The notes beneath the pieces were generated by a model. The model did not search any database, was not told the DNA's origin, and saw only the letters and a list, made by a program, of their open reading frames with translations. A program made the translations under genes and the position numbers. From positions 3,124,151 through 3,188,150 of the forward strand of contig NZ_JAPNJW010000002.1 in the NCBI RefSeq assembly GCF_026626745.1: a stretch of 64,000 nucleotides of DNA. The letters are read 5' to 3'. This document shows positions 18,070-29,409 of the stretch, in pieces. Positions within the stretch are counted from its first letter, which is position 1, and every line of letters begins with the position of its first letter. This DNA comes from Nannocystis sp. RBIL2. GTDB taxonomy: Bacteria > Myxococcota_A > Polyangia > Nannocystales > Nannocystaceae.

Positions 18070-19925
18070 GGCCGGTCCCCCCAGAACATGCGCATGTGCG
18101 AGCCGCTGATGTCGCGGAAGTAGACCGGCGGCTCGCCGAGCACGCACAGCAGCTCCAGCACCTCGCGGCGCGACACGTGGCCGCCGACGCGGAGCAGCGT
18201 CACGCTCTCGCGCTCGCGCAGGCAGCCCGGGCCGAACTGCGCGGTCAGGCGGTCGCGCGTCGCGTCCTCGAGGTGGCCGCCGATCTCGAACAGCGCCCCG
18301 CGGCGGGCCTGCTCGAGGTCGAGGACGCCGCCGTGGAACCACACCGCGCCGTCGTCGCGCAGGCCGACCACGTCGTCGGCGATCGCCTCGAGCTCGGGGA
18401 TGTGCTGCGAGCTGACCACCGCCGCCAGCCGCAGCGACGAGCTCGAGACGATGTCGCGCAGGTCCTGCAAGAACCACTGCTGCGCGCGCGGGTCGAGGGC
18501 CACCAGCGGCTCGTCGACCAGCAGCAGGCGCGGCCGGCCGACCAGCGCGCGCGCCAGGGCGACGCGGGTCTGCAGGCTGCGCGACAGCTCGCGCCAGCGG
18601 ACTTGACGGCAGTGGGCCAGGCCGAGGCGCTCGAGCCAGAAGTCGACGGTGTCGACGTTCTCGCCGCCGCGCAGCCCGCAGGCGCCGGCCCACGCGTGCA
18701 GGTACTCGTCGAGGCGGCCGCGGAACCGCGGCAGGCGCTGCGGCACGTGGGCGATCCGCGAGCGCACCACCGGCCAGTCGATGTCGTCGTGACGCGGCAG
18801 CGCCGGGTCGAGCTGCGGGTACGAGATCATGCCGTCCTCGACCCGCAGCTCGCCGGCCAGGACCCGCAGGAAGGTCGTCTTGCCGGCGCCGTTGGGGCCG
18901 ACCACCGCCACCACGGTGCGCGGGAACACCGTCAGCGACACGTCCTTGAGCACCGGCGGGCCGCCCTTGCGGTAGCGCAGGGCGAGCCCGTCGCAGCGCA
19001 CCAGCGGCCCGTACTCCGGCGCCGCCCCGGCGTGCAGCGACGTGCGGGCCGCGGCGTCGAGCGAGGCCGCCAGCCAGTGCTCGCCGAGGCCCTCGAACGG
19101 GCCCGGCGCGGCCGACCGCACGATCTCGTCGGTGAGCGCGAGGATCGCCTGCAGCAGCGCCAGCCACTCGCGCCGCTCGCTCGCTTCGAGCCTGGCCTTG
19201 AAGACATGTCTCGTACGCCATGTCCCGGCGCGCGCCGACAGCTCGAGCGCGCGCCGGCGGACCTGCGAGTCGCCGAACCGCTCGGCCAGGTCGAGCAGGC
19301 GCAGCGCGGCGCGCTTGCCGTCGGCCCGGCGCACGTGGGCCTCGATCTCCTCGCGCAGGCGCAGCGCGTCGGGGTGGGCCGCGACCGCCTCGACCGCGAG
19401 GCTGCCGCTCGACGCCTGCGCGCTCATCGACGCGGCGAGGTTGGTCAAGCGGCGGGTGATCGCCACGCGGCGGTCTCCGCTGGCCTCGCCGCGCTCGCCG
19501 GCCTCGCGCTGCCAGCGGTGCAGGTCGGCGACCGCCAGGTTGAGCTCGCGGCGGTCCCCGGACGTCGTCGTGCTGGCGCGCTCGAGCTCCTCCAGCTTGC
19601 GCGCCGCCGCGGCGTCGCGGTGGGCCGACAGCAGGCTCGCCACCGCGAACGCCTCCGGCTCGCTCACCCCGAGCTGCGCCGCGACGTGGCGCAGCTCGCC
19701 GGCCAGCTCCGGCCGCGAGGCCGCCAGGTAGACGAGGAAGCGCCCGAGCAGCGGCCCGTCCAGCGCCGCGAGGGCCGCGTCGACCAGCCCCTCGAAGCCG
19801 ACCTCGGGCCCGGGCAGCCGCGCCCGCAGCCCGCCGTCCTCGACCGCGAACGCCGACAGCCCGCGCCGCAGCTCGTCCGGCGTCAGCGCCCGCAGCAGCA
19901 GCGCCCGCAGCGGCGCGAGGCTCAT
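18066..19925 (-). CDS. ABC-type ATPase with a large N-terminal helical domain
   Basis: A 619-residue protein. Residues ~310-520 form one ABC nucleotide-binding domain: Walker A GPNGAGKT (343-350), a Q-loop-region VPQRLPRF, a degenerate signature ELSRSLQTR (446-454, in place of LSGGQ) and Walker B LLLVDEP (467-473), then SSQH as the likely switch His. The first ~300 residues are helical and unusual for an ABC ATPase. The opening ~85 residues (LRALLLRALTPDELRRGLSAF, then GFEGLVDAALAALDG) loosely recall effector-associated death-like adaptor domains. A C-terminal ~100-residue extension follows. The downstream membrane protein is coupled by a 4-base overlap. The substrate is unknown. Confidence 0.7.
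   Translation of the reverse strand: MSLAPLRALLLRALTPDELRRGLSAFAVEDGGLRARLPGPEVGFEGLVDAALAALDGPLLGRFLVYLAASRPELAGELRHVAAQLGVSEPEAFAVASLLSAHRDAAAARKLEELERASTTTSGDRRELNLAVADLHRWQREAGERGEASGDRRVAITRRLTNLAASMSAQASSGSLAVEAVAAHPDALRLREEIEAHVRRADGKRAALRLLDLAERFGDSQVRRRALELSARAGTWRTRHVFKARLEASERREWLALLQAILALTDEIVRSAAPGPFEGLGEHWLAASLDAAARTSLHAGAAPEYGPLVRCDGLALRYRKGGPPVLKDVSLTVFPRTVVAVVGPNGAGKTTFLRVLAGELRVEDGMISYPQLDPALPRHDDIDWPVVRSRIAHVPQRLPRFRGRLDEYLHAWAGACGLRGGENVDTVDFWLERLGLAHCRQVRWRELSRSLQTRVALARALVGRPRLLLVDEPLVALDPRAQQWFLQDLRDIVSSSSLRLAAVVSSQHIPELEAIADDVVGLRDDGAVWFHGGVLDLEQARRGALFEIGGHLEDATRDRLTAQFGPGCLRERESVTLLRVGGHVSRREVLELLCVLGEPPVYFRDISGSHMRMFWGDRP
19205..19232. repeat. 14-nt periodic mini-hairpin array inside the ABC ATPase gene
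   Basis: ACATGTCT at 19205 and CCATGTCC at 19219 are exactly 14 bases apart within coding sequence, at residues ~233-242 (around GTWRTRHVFK) in the N-terminal domain. They match the intergenic family in core and period. Confidence 0.6.
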
Positions 19926-20378
19926 GCTCCGCCTCCGCGGCCGTCGGCCCAATCGCAGCAGCGCCGCGCCGGCGCGCTCGCGGGCGACCACGCCGAATCG
20001 ACGGGGCGACGAATCGAGCGACGAGCTGCGGGCGCTCGATCGCGGGCCGATCGTTCCATATCGATCGAGTGGGCGAACCCGAGCGATTGCGCAAGGGCGC
20101 GGCCCGCCCCGCCTCGCCCCGCCGCGTTGGGCCCGCGGTCGCGGCGTCCGCCGCGGCCTGCGCCGGCCCGAGGCCACCCGGCGCCGACCGCTCGGAGCGA
20201 GCGACGCTCGTGGCATTCGCGGCCCCTCGCGCCCGCGGCGCGGCCCCTCGCGCCGGCGCAGCGCCGCGATCCGCGGGACCGTGGTGTGATGATTCGAGTG
20301 CCGCCCGGCGACGTCGCCGCTCGCGACCTGTCGCCGCGCGGGCGGGCTGTCGTCGCATTCGTCCCGGTCATCGTCGGT
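19926..20378. other. Intergenic region without a recognised gene
   Basis: This lies between two minus-strand genes. Open frames here are Arg/Ala-rich and lack coding character. An AT-richer patch around 20055-20070 may belong to the promoter of the ABC operon. No repeat or RNA gene was recognised. Confidence 0.4.
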
Positions 20379-23267
<2,889 letters not shown>

Positions 23268-23645
23268 CTCGGCGCCGCTCCCGCGGCCGATCCCTGGTCG
23301 CTCCGAGTCCAAAGGTGAAGAGCGTGGGCGCCCCGGTCAACCTCAGCGATGCCCGGGCGACCTCCCGCGCGAGCGCCGGCGCGACGAGACGTCGCAGCAT
23401 CACCGCCGAGAGGCGCGAGCGCGGCGCTTTCGACGGGTCGCGCCGCGGCGAGAAATCATATGTCCTTTTGACCATGTCCATACAAACACCTGATGCTGCG
23501 CGGTGAGCGAGCGCGAGCCCGTCGGCTCGCGCCGCGTCGGCGGGTCGATTGGGAGAGATCGATCCCGGGGCAGTTCGGACCGCAAGCGCGGCACGCCTCG
23601 CACGGCGCTCGCCCCGCGTCGATCGCCGGCGCCGACTCGCGTACC
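23268..23645. other. Divergent intergenic region between two kinase genes
   Basis: The region separates two divergently transcribed Ser/Thr kinase genes and should carry both promoters. It contains the 14-nt periodic array at 23458-23493, which sits in a locally AT-rich patch. No gene was recognised. Confidence 0.45.
23458..23493. repeat. 14-nt periodic mini-hairpin array (3 units)
   Basis: ATATGTCC at 23458, CCATGTCC at 23472 and ACACCTGA at 23486 are exactly 14 bases apart. The third unit (ACACCT) resembles the third unit of the array at 54798. Confidence 0.7.
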
Positions 23646-24803
23646 ATGACGGGCATGGCGGAGTTCACCGCGGGCGAGCGGGTCGTCGGCCTGAGGTCGG
23701 CCTACGTCGTGGGCGAGCGGCTCGGCGAGGGCGGCTTCGGGCTCGCGTTCGTGGCGACTGCGGACGACGGCCGGCGGGTCGTGCTCAAGCAACTCCGGGT
23801 CGCGCGCATGGGCGACTGGAAGGCCATGGAGCTGTTCGAGCGCGAGGCCCGGGTGCTCGCCTCGCTCGCGCACCCCAACATCCCGCGCTGCCACGAGTTC
23901 TTCGCCACCGACGGCGTCCGGGCAGTCGACCCGACCGACCTCGCCGGCCTCGGCGACGACGTCTCGCTCGTGCTCGCGCAGGACCACGTCGACGGCGCCT
24001 CTCTGGCCGCGCGCGTGACCGGCGGCGCGCGCATGACCGCCAGCGAGGCCGAGGCGCTGCTGCGCAAGCTGCTCGGCGTGCTGGCCTACCTGCACGACCT
24101 CCAGCCGCCGGTCGTCCACCGCGACATCAAGCCGGGCAACATCGTCGTCACCGCTGCGGGCGAGCCGATGCTCATCGACTTCGGCGCCATCCAGGACCGG
24201 GCCCGCCGCGACTCCGAGATCGGCTCGACCAGCGTCGGCACGTTCGGCTTTTTCCCGCTCGAGCAGGTGCTGGGCAAGGCGCGGCCGGCCTCCGATCTGT
24301 ACGCGCTGGCGATGACGATGGTCGTCGTCCTCACCCACCGCCAGCCCGACGAGCTGCCGCTCGATCCGTCCACCAGCAAGGTCGACGTGCGCCGCGCGTG
24401 CCCCGGCCTGCCCGAGCGGCTGACGCGGGCCCTCGACGGCATGCTCGAGCCGGCCGTCGGCCAGCGGTTCGCCGCGGCCCGCGACGTCCTGGCCGTGCTC
24501 GACGGCGAGGCGCTCGCGCGCCGCGAACCAGCGCTACCTGTCCCTCAGGCCAGGTCGTTGCCGGCCCTGGTCTACAAGGTCCCGCTGTACACCGGCGGGG
24601 CCGCGGCGATGCTGTTGTACGGGTTTCTGTTCGACAACTTCTCGGAGTCCGACCTGGTCGCGCTGAGTTTCACCTGGCTGCCGCTGGTGGCCTTCGGCCT
24701 CGGCGCCCGCCTGCGCGACTCGATCGCCGGCGGCCTGCGCTGGGCAGTGATCGCCACCCTGCTGCTCGGCGTGTTCCTCCTCGCAGTGTTCCCGGCGCTG
24801 TGA
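23646..24803 (+). CDS. Ser/Thr protein kinase with C-terminal membrane segments
   Basis: A 385-residue Hanks-type kinase. The domain shows GEGGFGLAF (Gly loop), VVLKQL (Lys), HRDIKPGN, LIDFGAIQD, and GTFGFFPLEQ in place of the usual GT-Y-APEQ. The variant FFPLEQ, like YMPPEQ, is common in bacterial kinases. Two or three hydrophobic segments close the protein (~residues 300-385), so the kinase is probably tethered with its catalytic domain in the cytoplasm. There are no TPRs or sensor domain, unlike the two large kinases nearby. The start is either ATG 23646 or ATG 23655, three codons apart, with no decisive ribosome site. Confidence 0.8.
   Translation: MTGMAEFTAGERVVGLRSAYVVGERLGEGGFGLAFVATADDGRRVVLKQLRVARMGDWKAMELFEREARVLASLAHPNIPRCHEFFATDGVRAVDPTDLAGLGDDVSLVLAQDHVDGASLAARVTGGARMTASEAEALLRKLLGVLAYLHDLQPPVVHRDIKPGNIVVTAAGEPMLIDFGAIQDRARRDSEIGSTSVGTFGFFPLEQVLGKARPASDLYALAMTMVVVLTHRQPDELPLDPSTSKVDVRRACPGLPERLTRALDGMLEPAVGQRFAAARDVLAVLDGEALARREPALPVPQARSLPALVYKVPLYTGGAAAMLLYGFLFDNFSESDLVALSFTWLPLVAFGLGARLRDSIAGGLRWAVIATLLLGVFLLAVFPAL
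24536..24563. repeat. 14-nt periodic mini-hairpin array inside a kinase gene
   Basis: ACCTGTCC at 24536 and CCAGGTCG at 24550 are 14 bases apart, and CTGTCC-CTCA-GGCCAG can pair. The array lies at the junction between the kinase domain and the membrane segments. Confidence 0.5.
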
Positions 24804-25029
24804 CGCGGACGAGGCGACGCTCCGGTCGCTGGCATTCACTGCAGGCGGGTCCTCTTCGTCCCAATCCCGGCGCAGTGACGATGGGCATCCTCGGCGTCGA
24901 ATGCCCGGAGAGCAGTCGTTTCAGGTCAGGCTGCCGCCGAGTGGAACGGCGCGGCCGCCTTGCCCGCGTGATACCGCGCGCCTCGGGGCTTGCTTCCGCG
25001 CGCTCTCTCTTCGTGCGAAGGTCGGCGGG

Positions 25030-27015
25030 ATGAAGGCTCAGGACCTGATCGGCAAGACAGTGGTGCTCACCGGCAAGTTCAGCGACCTCGACCGCGCCGA
25101 GGCCGAGGCCGCGCTGGCCCGGCTCGGCGTGACGATCGGCTCCGGCGTCACCAAGGCGACGCACGTGCTGTTCGTCGGCGAGCGCGCCGGGTCGAAGCTC
25201 GCCAAGGCGCGCACTCTCGGCGTCGAGGTCCGCGACGAAGCGGCGCTCAAGCTGCTGCTGTCCGCGGCGCCGGCCGCCGCCCCTGCCGCCCCCGCGAGCG
25301 CCCCCGCGAGTACGCCCGCAAGCGCCACCGCAGTCTCCTGCCCGGGCCTCAGCGGCAAGACAGTCGTGTTGACCGGCACCTTCACTCTGATGAAGCGCGC
25401 CGAGGCGGCGCGCCTGCTGGCCGAGGCGGGCGCCACAGTCGGCAGCAGCGTCGGCAAGTCGACCGACATCCTGATCTACGGCGACGACGCCGGCTCCAAG
25501 CTCGAGGCGGCGCGCGGCCGCGGCGTCGCCCTGATGACCGAGGCCGAGATGGTCGCGCTGCTGACCGCCGCGGGGATCGGCGGCGGCCTGCTCGCCGGCG
25601 CCGACGACAAGCTCGCGCGCAAGGCCGCCGAGGACGCCGCGAACGCCACCGAGATGACCCGCGTCGTCGCCGAGCTGCGCGCCTTCCTCGACCAGCTGCG
25701 CGCCCGCCCCGACATCACGGTCACCGTCGCCGAGCTCGGTCGCAAGGCGGGCAAGGCCAAGCTCGACCAGCTGCGCGCGCTCCGGGTCCCGCAGGACCTC
25801 GTCGACCTCTACGCGGAGATCGACGGCTTTCGCATCGAGTGGCGCTTCATCGAGCCGCCCGGCGAGGGCTGCATCCGCGTCCCGTCGGTGACTCAGTGGA
25901 CCCAGTTCACCGGCGACGACCAGCACTACATGAACTTCGGCGACGACCAGGAGGCCATGCTGCTCGACGCGATCACCGCCGAGGGCAACACCTGGTTGGT
26001 CCGCGCGCGCAAGGCCCCGCGCGGCAGCAGCCCGCGCGACGCGTCGATCATCTTCGCCTCCGCCGCCGAGGGCGCCGAGGGCATCACCGCCGCCTCGTCG
26101 CTGCCCGAGTACTTCCGCGCCGCCATGGCCAGCGGCTTCGTGCCGTACTGGCCGCGCTGCTTCAAGGCCAACCGCTACGTCTCGTACGCCACGCAGGAGG
26201 CCGCGGTCACGCGCTTCCGGGCCAAGCCGGTCGCCCCCACGCCGATCGTCGCCGGCACGCGCGTCGAGTTCGAGTACTTCTCCGAGGGCGGCCGCGGCGA
26301 GGCGCTCGGCCTGCACGAGGTCCCGGACTCGCGCAACGCCGAGTTCACCGGCCGCGAGTTCGTGCGCGTGCGCCTCGACGAGGGCACCGTCGCCTGGCTG
26401 CCGCAGAAGTGGACGAAGGCGCTGGCCGGCCGCGACGCCTACGAGCGCCTGCGCGAGGCCGAAGGGCCGCTGGTCGTCGCCGACCTGTCGGCGCGCTTCG
26501 ACGAGCTCGCGCGCGCGATCGGCCCGCTCGCGCACTTTGCCGGCGGACCTGTCGGCACCCTCCCGAGCAACGCCCGCCGCGCCGCGGGCGTGCTCGCCAC
26601 GCGGCCCTTCGCCGACGCCCTGCGCCAGGTGCTCGACCTGCGCGACGCGGCCGTCCACGCCCGCCTCGAGTTGCAGGAGTCGCGCCCGCTCACCCAGACC
26701 GGCGACGAGTTCGGCCCCGCCGAGCTGTCGCGCTTCAGCTGGCGCTACAGCCTCTCCGGCGTGCTCACCGGCCTGCTGGGCGGCCTGCAGGTCCTCGCCC
26801 ACCACGAGTCGGCGCGGCGTGGCGTCCCCGGCCGCGAGCTGGTCCCGTCCGAGCTGAGCGCGCGCCTGGCCAAGATCGACGCGGCCGCCGAGCTGCGCGA
26901 GCGCCTCGCCAGCGCCGAGGTCCTCGCCGCGCCGAAGTGGCACCACGCCGGCAGCGACGCCGCCGAGCTCGGCCTGCCTTCCAGCGAGCCGGTGCTGTCC
27001 GGCACCGGCTTCTGA
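25030..27015 (+). CDS. Protein with two BRCT domains and an SMI1/KNR4-like domain
   Basis: A 661-residue protein. Residues ~5-78 and ~105-185 are two BRCT-like repeats, each with GKTVVLTGxF, then RAEAxxxLxxxGxxxGSxVxKxTxxLxxG and AGSKLxxARxxGV. This is the form seen at the C-terminus of NAD-dependent DNA ligase. An Ala/Pro linker separates them. Residues ~255-400 resemble the SMI1/KNR4 fold (VPQDLVDLYAEIDGFRIEW). The remaining ~250 residues are unassigned. BRCT modules usually bind DNA ends or phosphopeptides, and phosphopeptide binding would suit a gene set in a kinase cluster. SMI1-like domains are common in immunity proteins to toxins. The combined role is unknown. Confidence 0.7.
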   Translation: MKAQDLIGKTVVLTGKFSDLDRAEAEAALARLGVTIGSGVTKATHVLFVGERAGSKLAKARTLGVEVRDEAALKLLLSAAPAAAPAAPASAPASTPASATAVSCPGLSGKTVVLTGTFTLMKRAEAARLLAEAGATVGSSVGKSTDILIYGDDAGSKLEAARGRGVALMTEAEMVALLTAAGIGGGLLAGADDKLARKAAEDAANATEMTRVVAELRAFLDQLRARPDITVTVAELGRKAGKAKLDQLRALRVPQDLVDLYAEIDGFRIEWRFIEPPGEGCIRVPSVTQWTQFTGDDQHYMNFGDDQEAMLLDAITAEGNTWLVRARKAPRGSSPRDASIIFASAAEGAEGITAASSLPEYFRAAMASGFVPYWPRCFKANRYVSYATQEAAVTRFRAKPVAPTPIVAGTRVEFEYFSEGGRGEALGLHEVPDSRNAEFTGREFVRVRLDEGTVAWLPQKWTKALAGRDAYERLREAEGPLVVADLSARFDELARAIGPLAHFAGGPVGTLPSNARRAAGVLATRPFADALRQVLDLRDAAVHARLELQESRPLTQTGDEFGPAELSRFSWRYSLSGVLTGLLGGLQVLAHHESARRGVPGRELVPSELSARLAKIDAAAELRERLASAEVLAAPKWHHAGSDAAELGLPSSEPVLSGTGF

Positions 27016-27026
27016 TCGCCGCGCAC

Positions 27027-27223
27027 GAGGCGACGACGCGTCACACCGTCGCCTCGTTATTTTGGCGTCACTCGATTCGCTCGGTGCAGGCCGTCGTGCC
27101 GAACGCGGACGAGGCGGCCACGCACTGCGCCGTCGCCTCGTGATTTCCGTGTCGTCCTGCGCAATCGATGCAGGCCGTCGTGACGAACGCGGACGAGGCG
27201 ACGACGCGTCACGCCGTCGCCTC
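27027..27223. repeat. Three tandem 84-bp units, each with a GAGGCGACG hairpin
   Basis: Hairpin-like segments lie at 27027-27055, 27111-27139 and 27195-27223, exactly 84 bases apart. Copies 1 and 3 have a perfect 9-bp stem (GAGGCGACG with CGTCGCCTC, 11-base loop) and copy 2 is partly degraded. Between them are copies of the sequence at the 3' end of the convergent lipoprotein gene (GCAGGCCGTCGTG-CGAACGCG). The position between convergent genes suits a transcription terminator, although there is no U-tract. Confidence 0.75.
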
Positions 27224-27247
27224 GCTACCTTCGTAGCACCGCGTCAC

Positions 27248-28669
27248 TCACTCGGTGCAGGCCGTCGTGTCGAACGCGCCGCAGCCGGTGGCGCAGGTCA
27301 GGGTGCCGCCGCCGAAGCCCTGGCTCTCGCAGGTCGCACCGCCGAGGTCGCTGCCGTCGCAGGTCTCGTCGGCGTCGATCTGGTTGTTGCCGCAATCGTT
27401 GCACTGCGACAGGTCGAAGTCGTCGCATTGCTCGGTGCAGGCGAGGGTGCCGCCGAAGAAGCCCTGGGTCTCGCAGGTCTCGCCGTCGAGCTCGCTCCCG
27501 TCGCACGGCTCGTCGCCGTCGAGCTTGTCGTTGCCGCAGCCGACGCAGCCCGAGGTGTCGAACGCGCCGCAGCTGTCGGCAGCGCAGGCCAGCGTCCCGC
27601 CGTCGAAGCCGAGCGACTCGCAGGTGGCGCCGTCGAGCGCCGCCCCGTCGCAGGTCTCGCCGGGGTCGAGCTCGTCGTTGCCGCAGCTGTCGCACTGCGA
27701 GGTGTCGAACGCGTCGCAGGTGGCGCTGCAGGTCAGCGTCCCGCCGCCGAAGCCGAGCGACTCGCAGGTCTGGTTGGCCAGCGCCGCGCCGTCGCAGGTC
27801 TCGTCGTCGTCGATCTGGTCGTTGCCGCACGGGTCGCACTGCGACACGTCGAAGCCGCCGCAGTCGGCCGCGCAGGCCAGAGTGCCGCCGCCGAAGCCCT
27901 GCGACTGGCAGCTCTCGCCGTCGAGGTCGGCCCCGTCGCAGGTCTCGCCGTCCTGCTTCTGATCGTCGCCGCAGCTGGTGCAGCCGGCGAGGTCGAAGCC
28001 TTTGCAGGTGTCGCTGCAGGCCAGGGTGCCGCCGGCGAAGCCCTGCGATTGGCAGCTCTCGCCGTCGAGGTCGGCCCCGTCGCAGCTCTCGTTCTCGTCG
28101 AGCTGGCCGTTGCCGCACGACTCCAGCACGCACAGGCTGGTATCGAAGGTGCAATCGTCGCCGCACGCCAGGGTGCCGCCGCCGAAGCCGAGGCTGGCGC
28201 AGTCCTTGCCCCCGAGGTTGTCCTGATCGCAATCCTCACCGGCGTCGAGGATGCCGTCGCCGCAGCTGCCCGGCGCGGTCGTCTCGGTGTCCGTATCGGT
28301 GGTGGTCGTCGTCGAATCGGTGGTCGTCGAATCGGTGGTCGTCGTCGACGTGTCGGTCGTCTCGCCCGTGGTCGTCGTCGTCGTCTCCGTCGTCTCCCCG
28401 GTGGTGGTCGTCGTCGACGTATCGGTGGTCTCTCCCGTCGTCGTCGTCGTCGTCGAATCGGTGGGGTCGACCGTGGTCGTCGTCGTCGACGGATCGATCG
28501 TCGTCGTCGGCGCGGTCGTCGTGGGCACCCCCGTCGAGGTGTCCTGCTCCGTGGTCGAGGACGTATCCGTCGTCGTACCGTCGGTGTCAGAACCCTGCAC
28601 TACGTCGCCGGAACAACCAGACAGCGCGGCCAGGAGGAACAAACCGGGAAAACTGCGAAAATAACGCAT
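27248..28669 (-). CDS. Lipoprotein with Thr-rich stalk and seven myxobacterial Cys-rich repeats
   Basis: A 473-residue precursor. The signal peptide ends LSGC (Cys19), followed by a ~110-residue Thr/Asp/Ser stalk. Seven repeats of ~45 residues follow, each starting CGN-x-x-x-D-x-x-E-x-CDG and continuing CxSxGFxGGTLxCxxxC. These match the Cys-rich DGxxxxGEECDDG-type repeats common in Myxococcota surface proteins. They are probably disulfide-stapled modules held away from the membrane. Function is unknown, with binding or adhesion plausible. The stalk-coding DNA is a near-simple repeat (GTCGTC/GGTGGTC runs at ~28290-28560) prone to length change. The 3' end has been copied into the adjacent 84-bp repeat. 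Confidence 0.85.
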   Translation of the reverse strand: MRYFRSFPGLFLLAALSGCSGDVVQGSDTDGTTTDTSSTTEQDTSTGVPTTTAPTTTIDPSTTTTTVDPTDSTTTTTTGETTDTSTTTTTGETTETTTTTTGETTDTSTTTTDSTTTDSTTTTTDTDTETTAPGSCGDGILDAGEDCDQDNLGGKDCASLGFGGGTLACGDDCTFDTSLCVLESCGNGQLDENESCDGADLDGESCQSQGFAGGTLACSDTCKGFDLAGCTSCGDDQKQDGETCDGADLDGESCQSQGFGGGTLACAADCGGFDVSQCDPCGNDQIDDDETCDGAALANQTCESLGFGGGTLTCSATCDAFDTSQCDSCGNDELDPGETCDGAALDGATCESLGFDGGTLACAADSCGAFDTSGCVGCGNDKLDGDEPCDGSELDGETCETQGFFGGTLACTEQCDDFDLSQCNDCGNNQIDADETCDGSDLGGATCESQGFGGGTLTCATGCGAFDTTACTE

Positions 28670-28827
28670 CCGAAAAACCCGAGCTTTCTGCTGAAAGACA
28701 GCGGCTGCATCCTGCGCTGAACCGTGCGCACATGACAGCGACTGGGGACGTCCACCGACGTGAGCGTCCGCTCGAGTAGACCGATGACGGATTCAGCGGT
28801 CTGCGACAACACAACTCATGGAGTCCA

Positions 28828-29295
28828 TCAGAACGCTCGGCACGACGCGTCGGCCAGGAACAGCACCGCGACAACCCCGTCGAGTTCGATGATTTGGCCG
28901 TCGTCGCAGCGACCGGAGACGCCGATGCCCAGCGCCGCCGCCGAAGGGTCGTTGGCCAGGCGAAACCGGCCGCGCGACAGCTCGGCGAAGCCGAGGCCGC
29001 GGGCCGACACCAGCGCCTCGAGCCAGACCTGCAGCGGCACCAGCCCCTCCTCCGGCGTGGCGATGTCGATGCGCCCGAAGTCGAGGGCGCCGCGGCGACC
29101 GTCGAACTCGAAGACGACCGGATAATCGCCGTCGAGCTCGACGAGCACCGATTCACCGCGCTCCAGCTCCCGCAGGTCGCCGGCGGTGATGCTGGTGAAC
29201 AGCGGCGTCGCGGTGGCCACGCCGCCGCTCGAGAGTACGTCGTCGCACCCCGCCACCGCCAACGATAGTGCCACCCACGACGCCCGTGTCCACAT
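28828..29295 (-). CDS. Small lipoprotein of unknown function
   Basis: ATG at 29295 has AGGAGG just upstream and gives MWTRASWVALSLAVAGC, a clear type II signal with Cys at residue 17. The mature ~138 residues look like a beta-rich domain (VLVELDGDYPVVFEF, GRFRLAND). They end CDDGQIIELDGVVAVLFLADASCRAF, with two cysteines that may form a disulfide. No family was recognised. It sits 114 bases downstream of the FHA-protein gene on the same strand and may share its transcript. Confidence 0.6.
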   Translation of the reverse strand: MWTRASWVALSLAVAGCDDVLSSGGVATATPLFTSITAGDLRELERGESVLVELDGDYPVVFEFDGRRGALDFGRIDIATPEEGLVPLQVWLEALVSARGLGFAELSRGRFRLANDPSAAALGIGVSGRCDDGQIIELDGVVAVLFLADASCRAF

Positions 29296-29409
29296 GGCCC
29301 CTCCTGCCGACGCACGCGCGCCGGGCTCTGTCGCTCGTCGTATCGGCCGGCCGCGGACCACCGACCATCCGGTGGCCGACCGCGGCCGATCACCACCACC
29401 GGGCCCGGT

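Noticed and set aside
28290-28560. Simple GTC-rich repeat as a possible regulatory element
   Set aside because: It is the coding sequence for the Thr-rich stalk of the Cys-repeat lipoprotein and is in frame throughout.
28728-28770. ACATGACA and GGGGACGT at 14-base spacing as a further array copy
   Set aside because: Cores deviate at too many positions and the arms do not pair.
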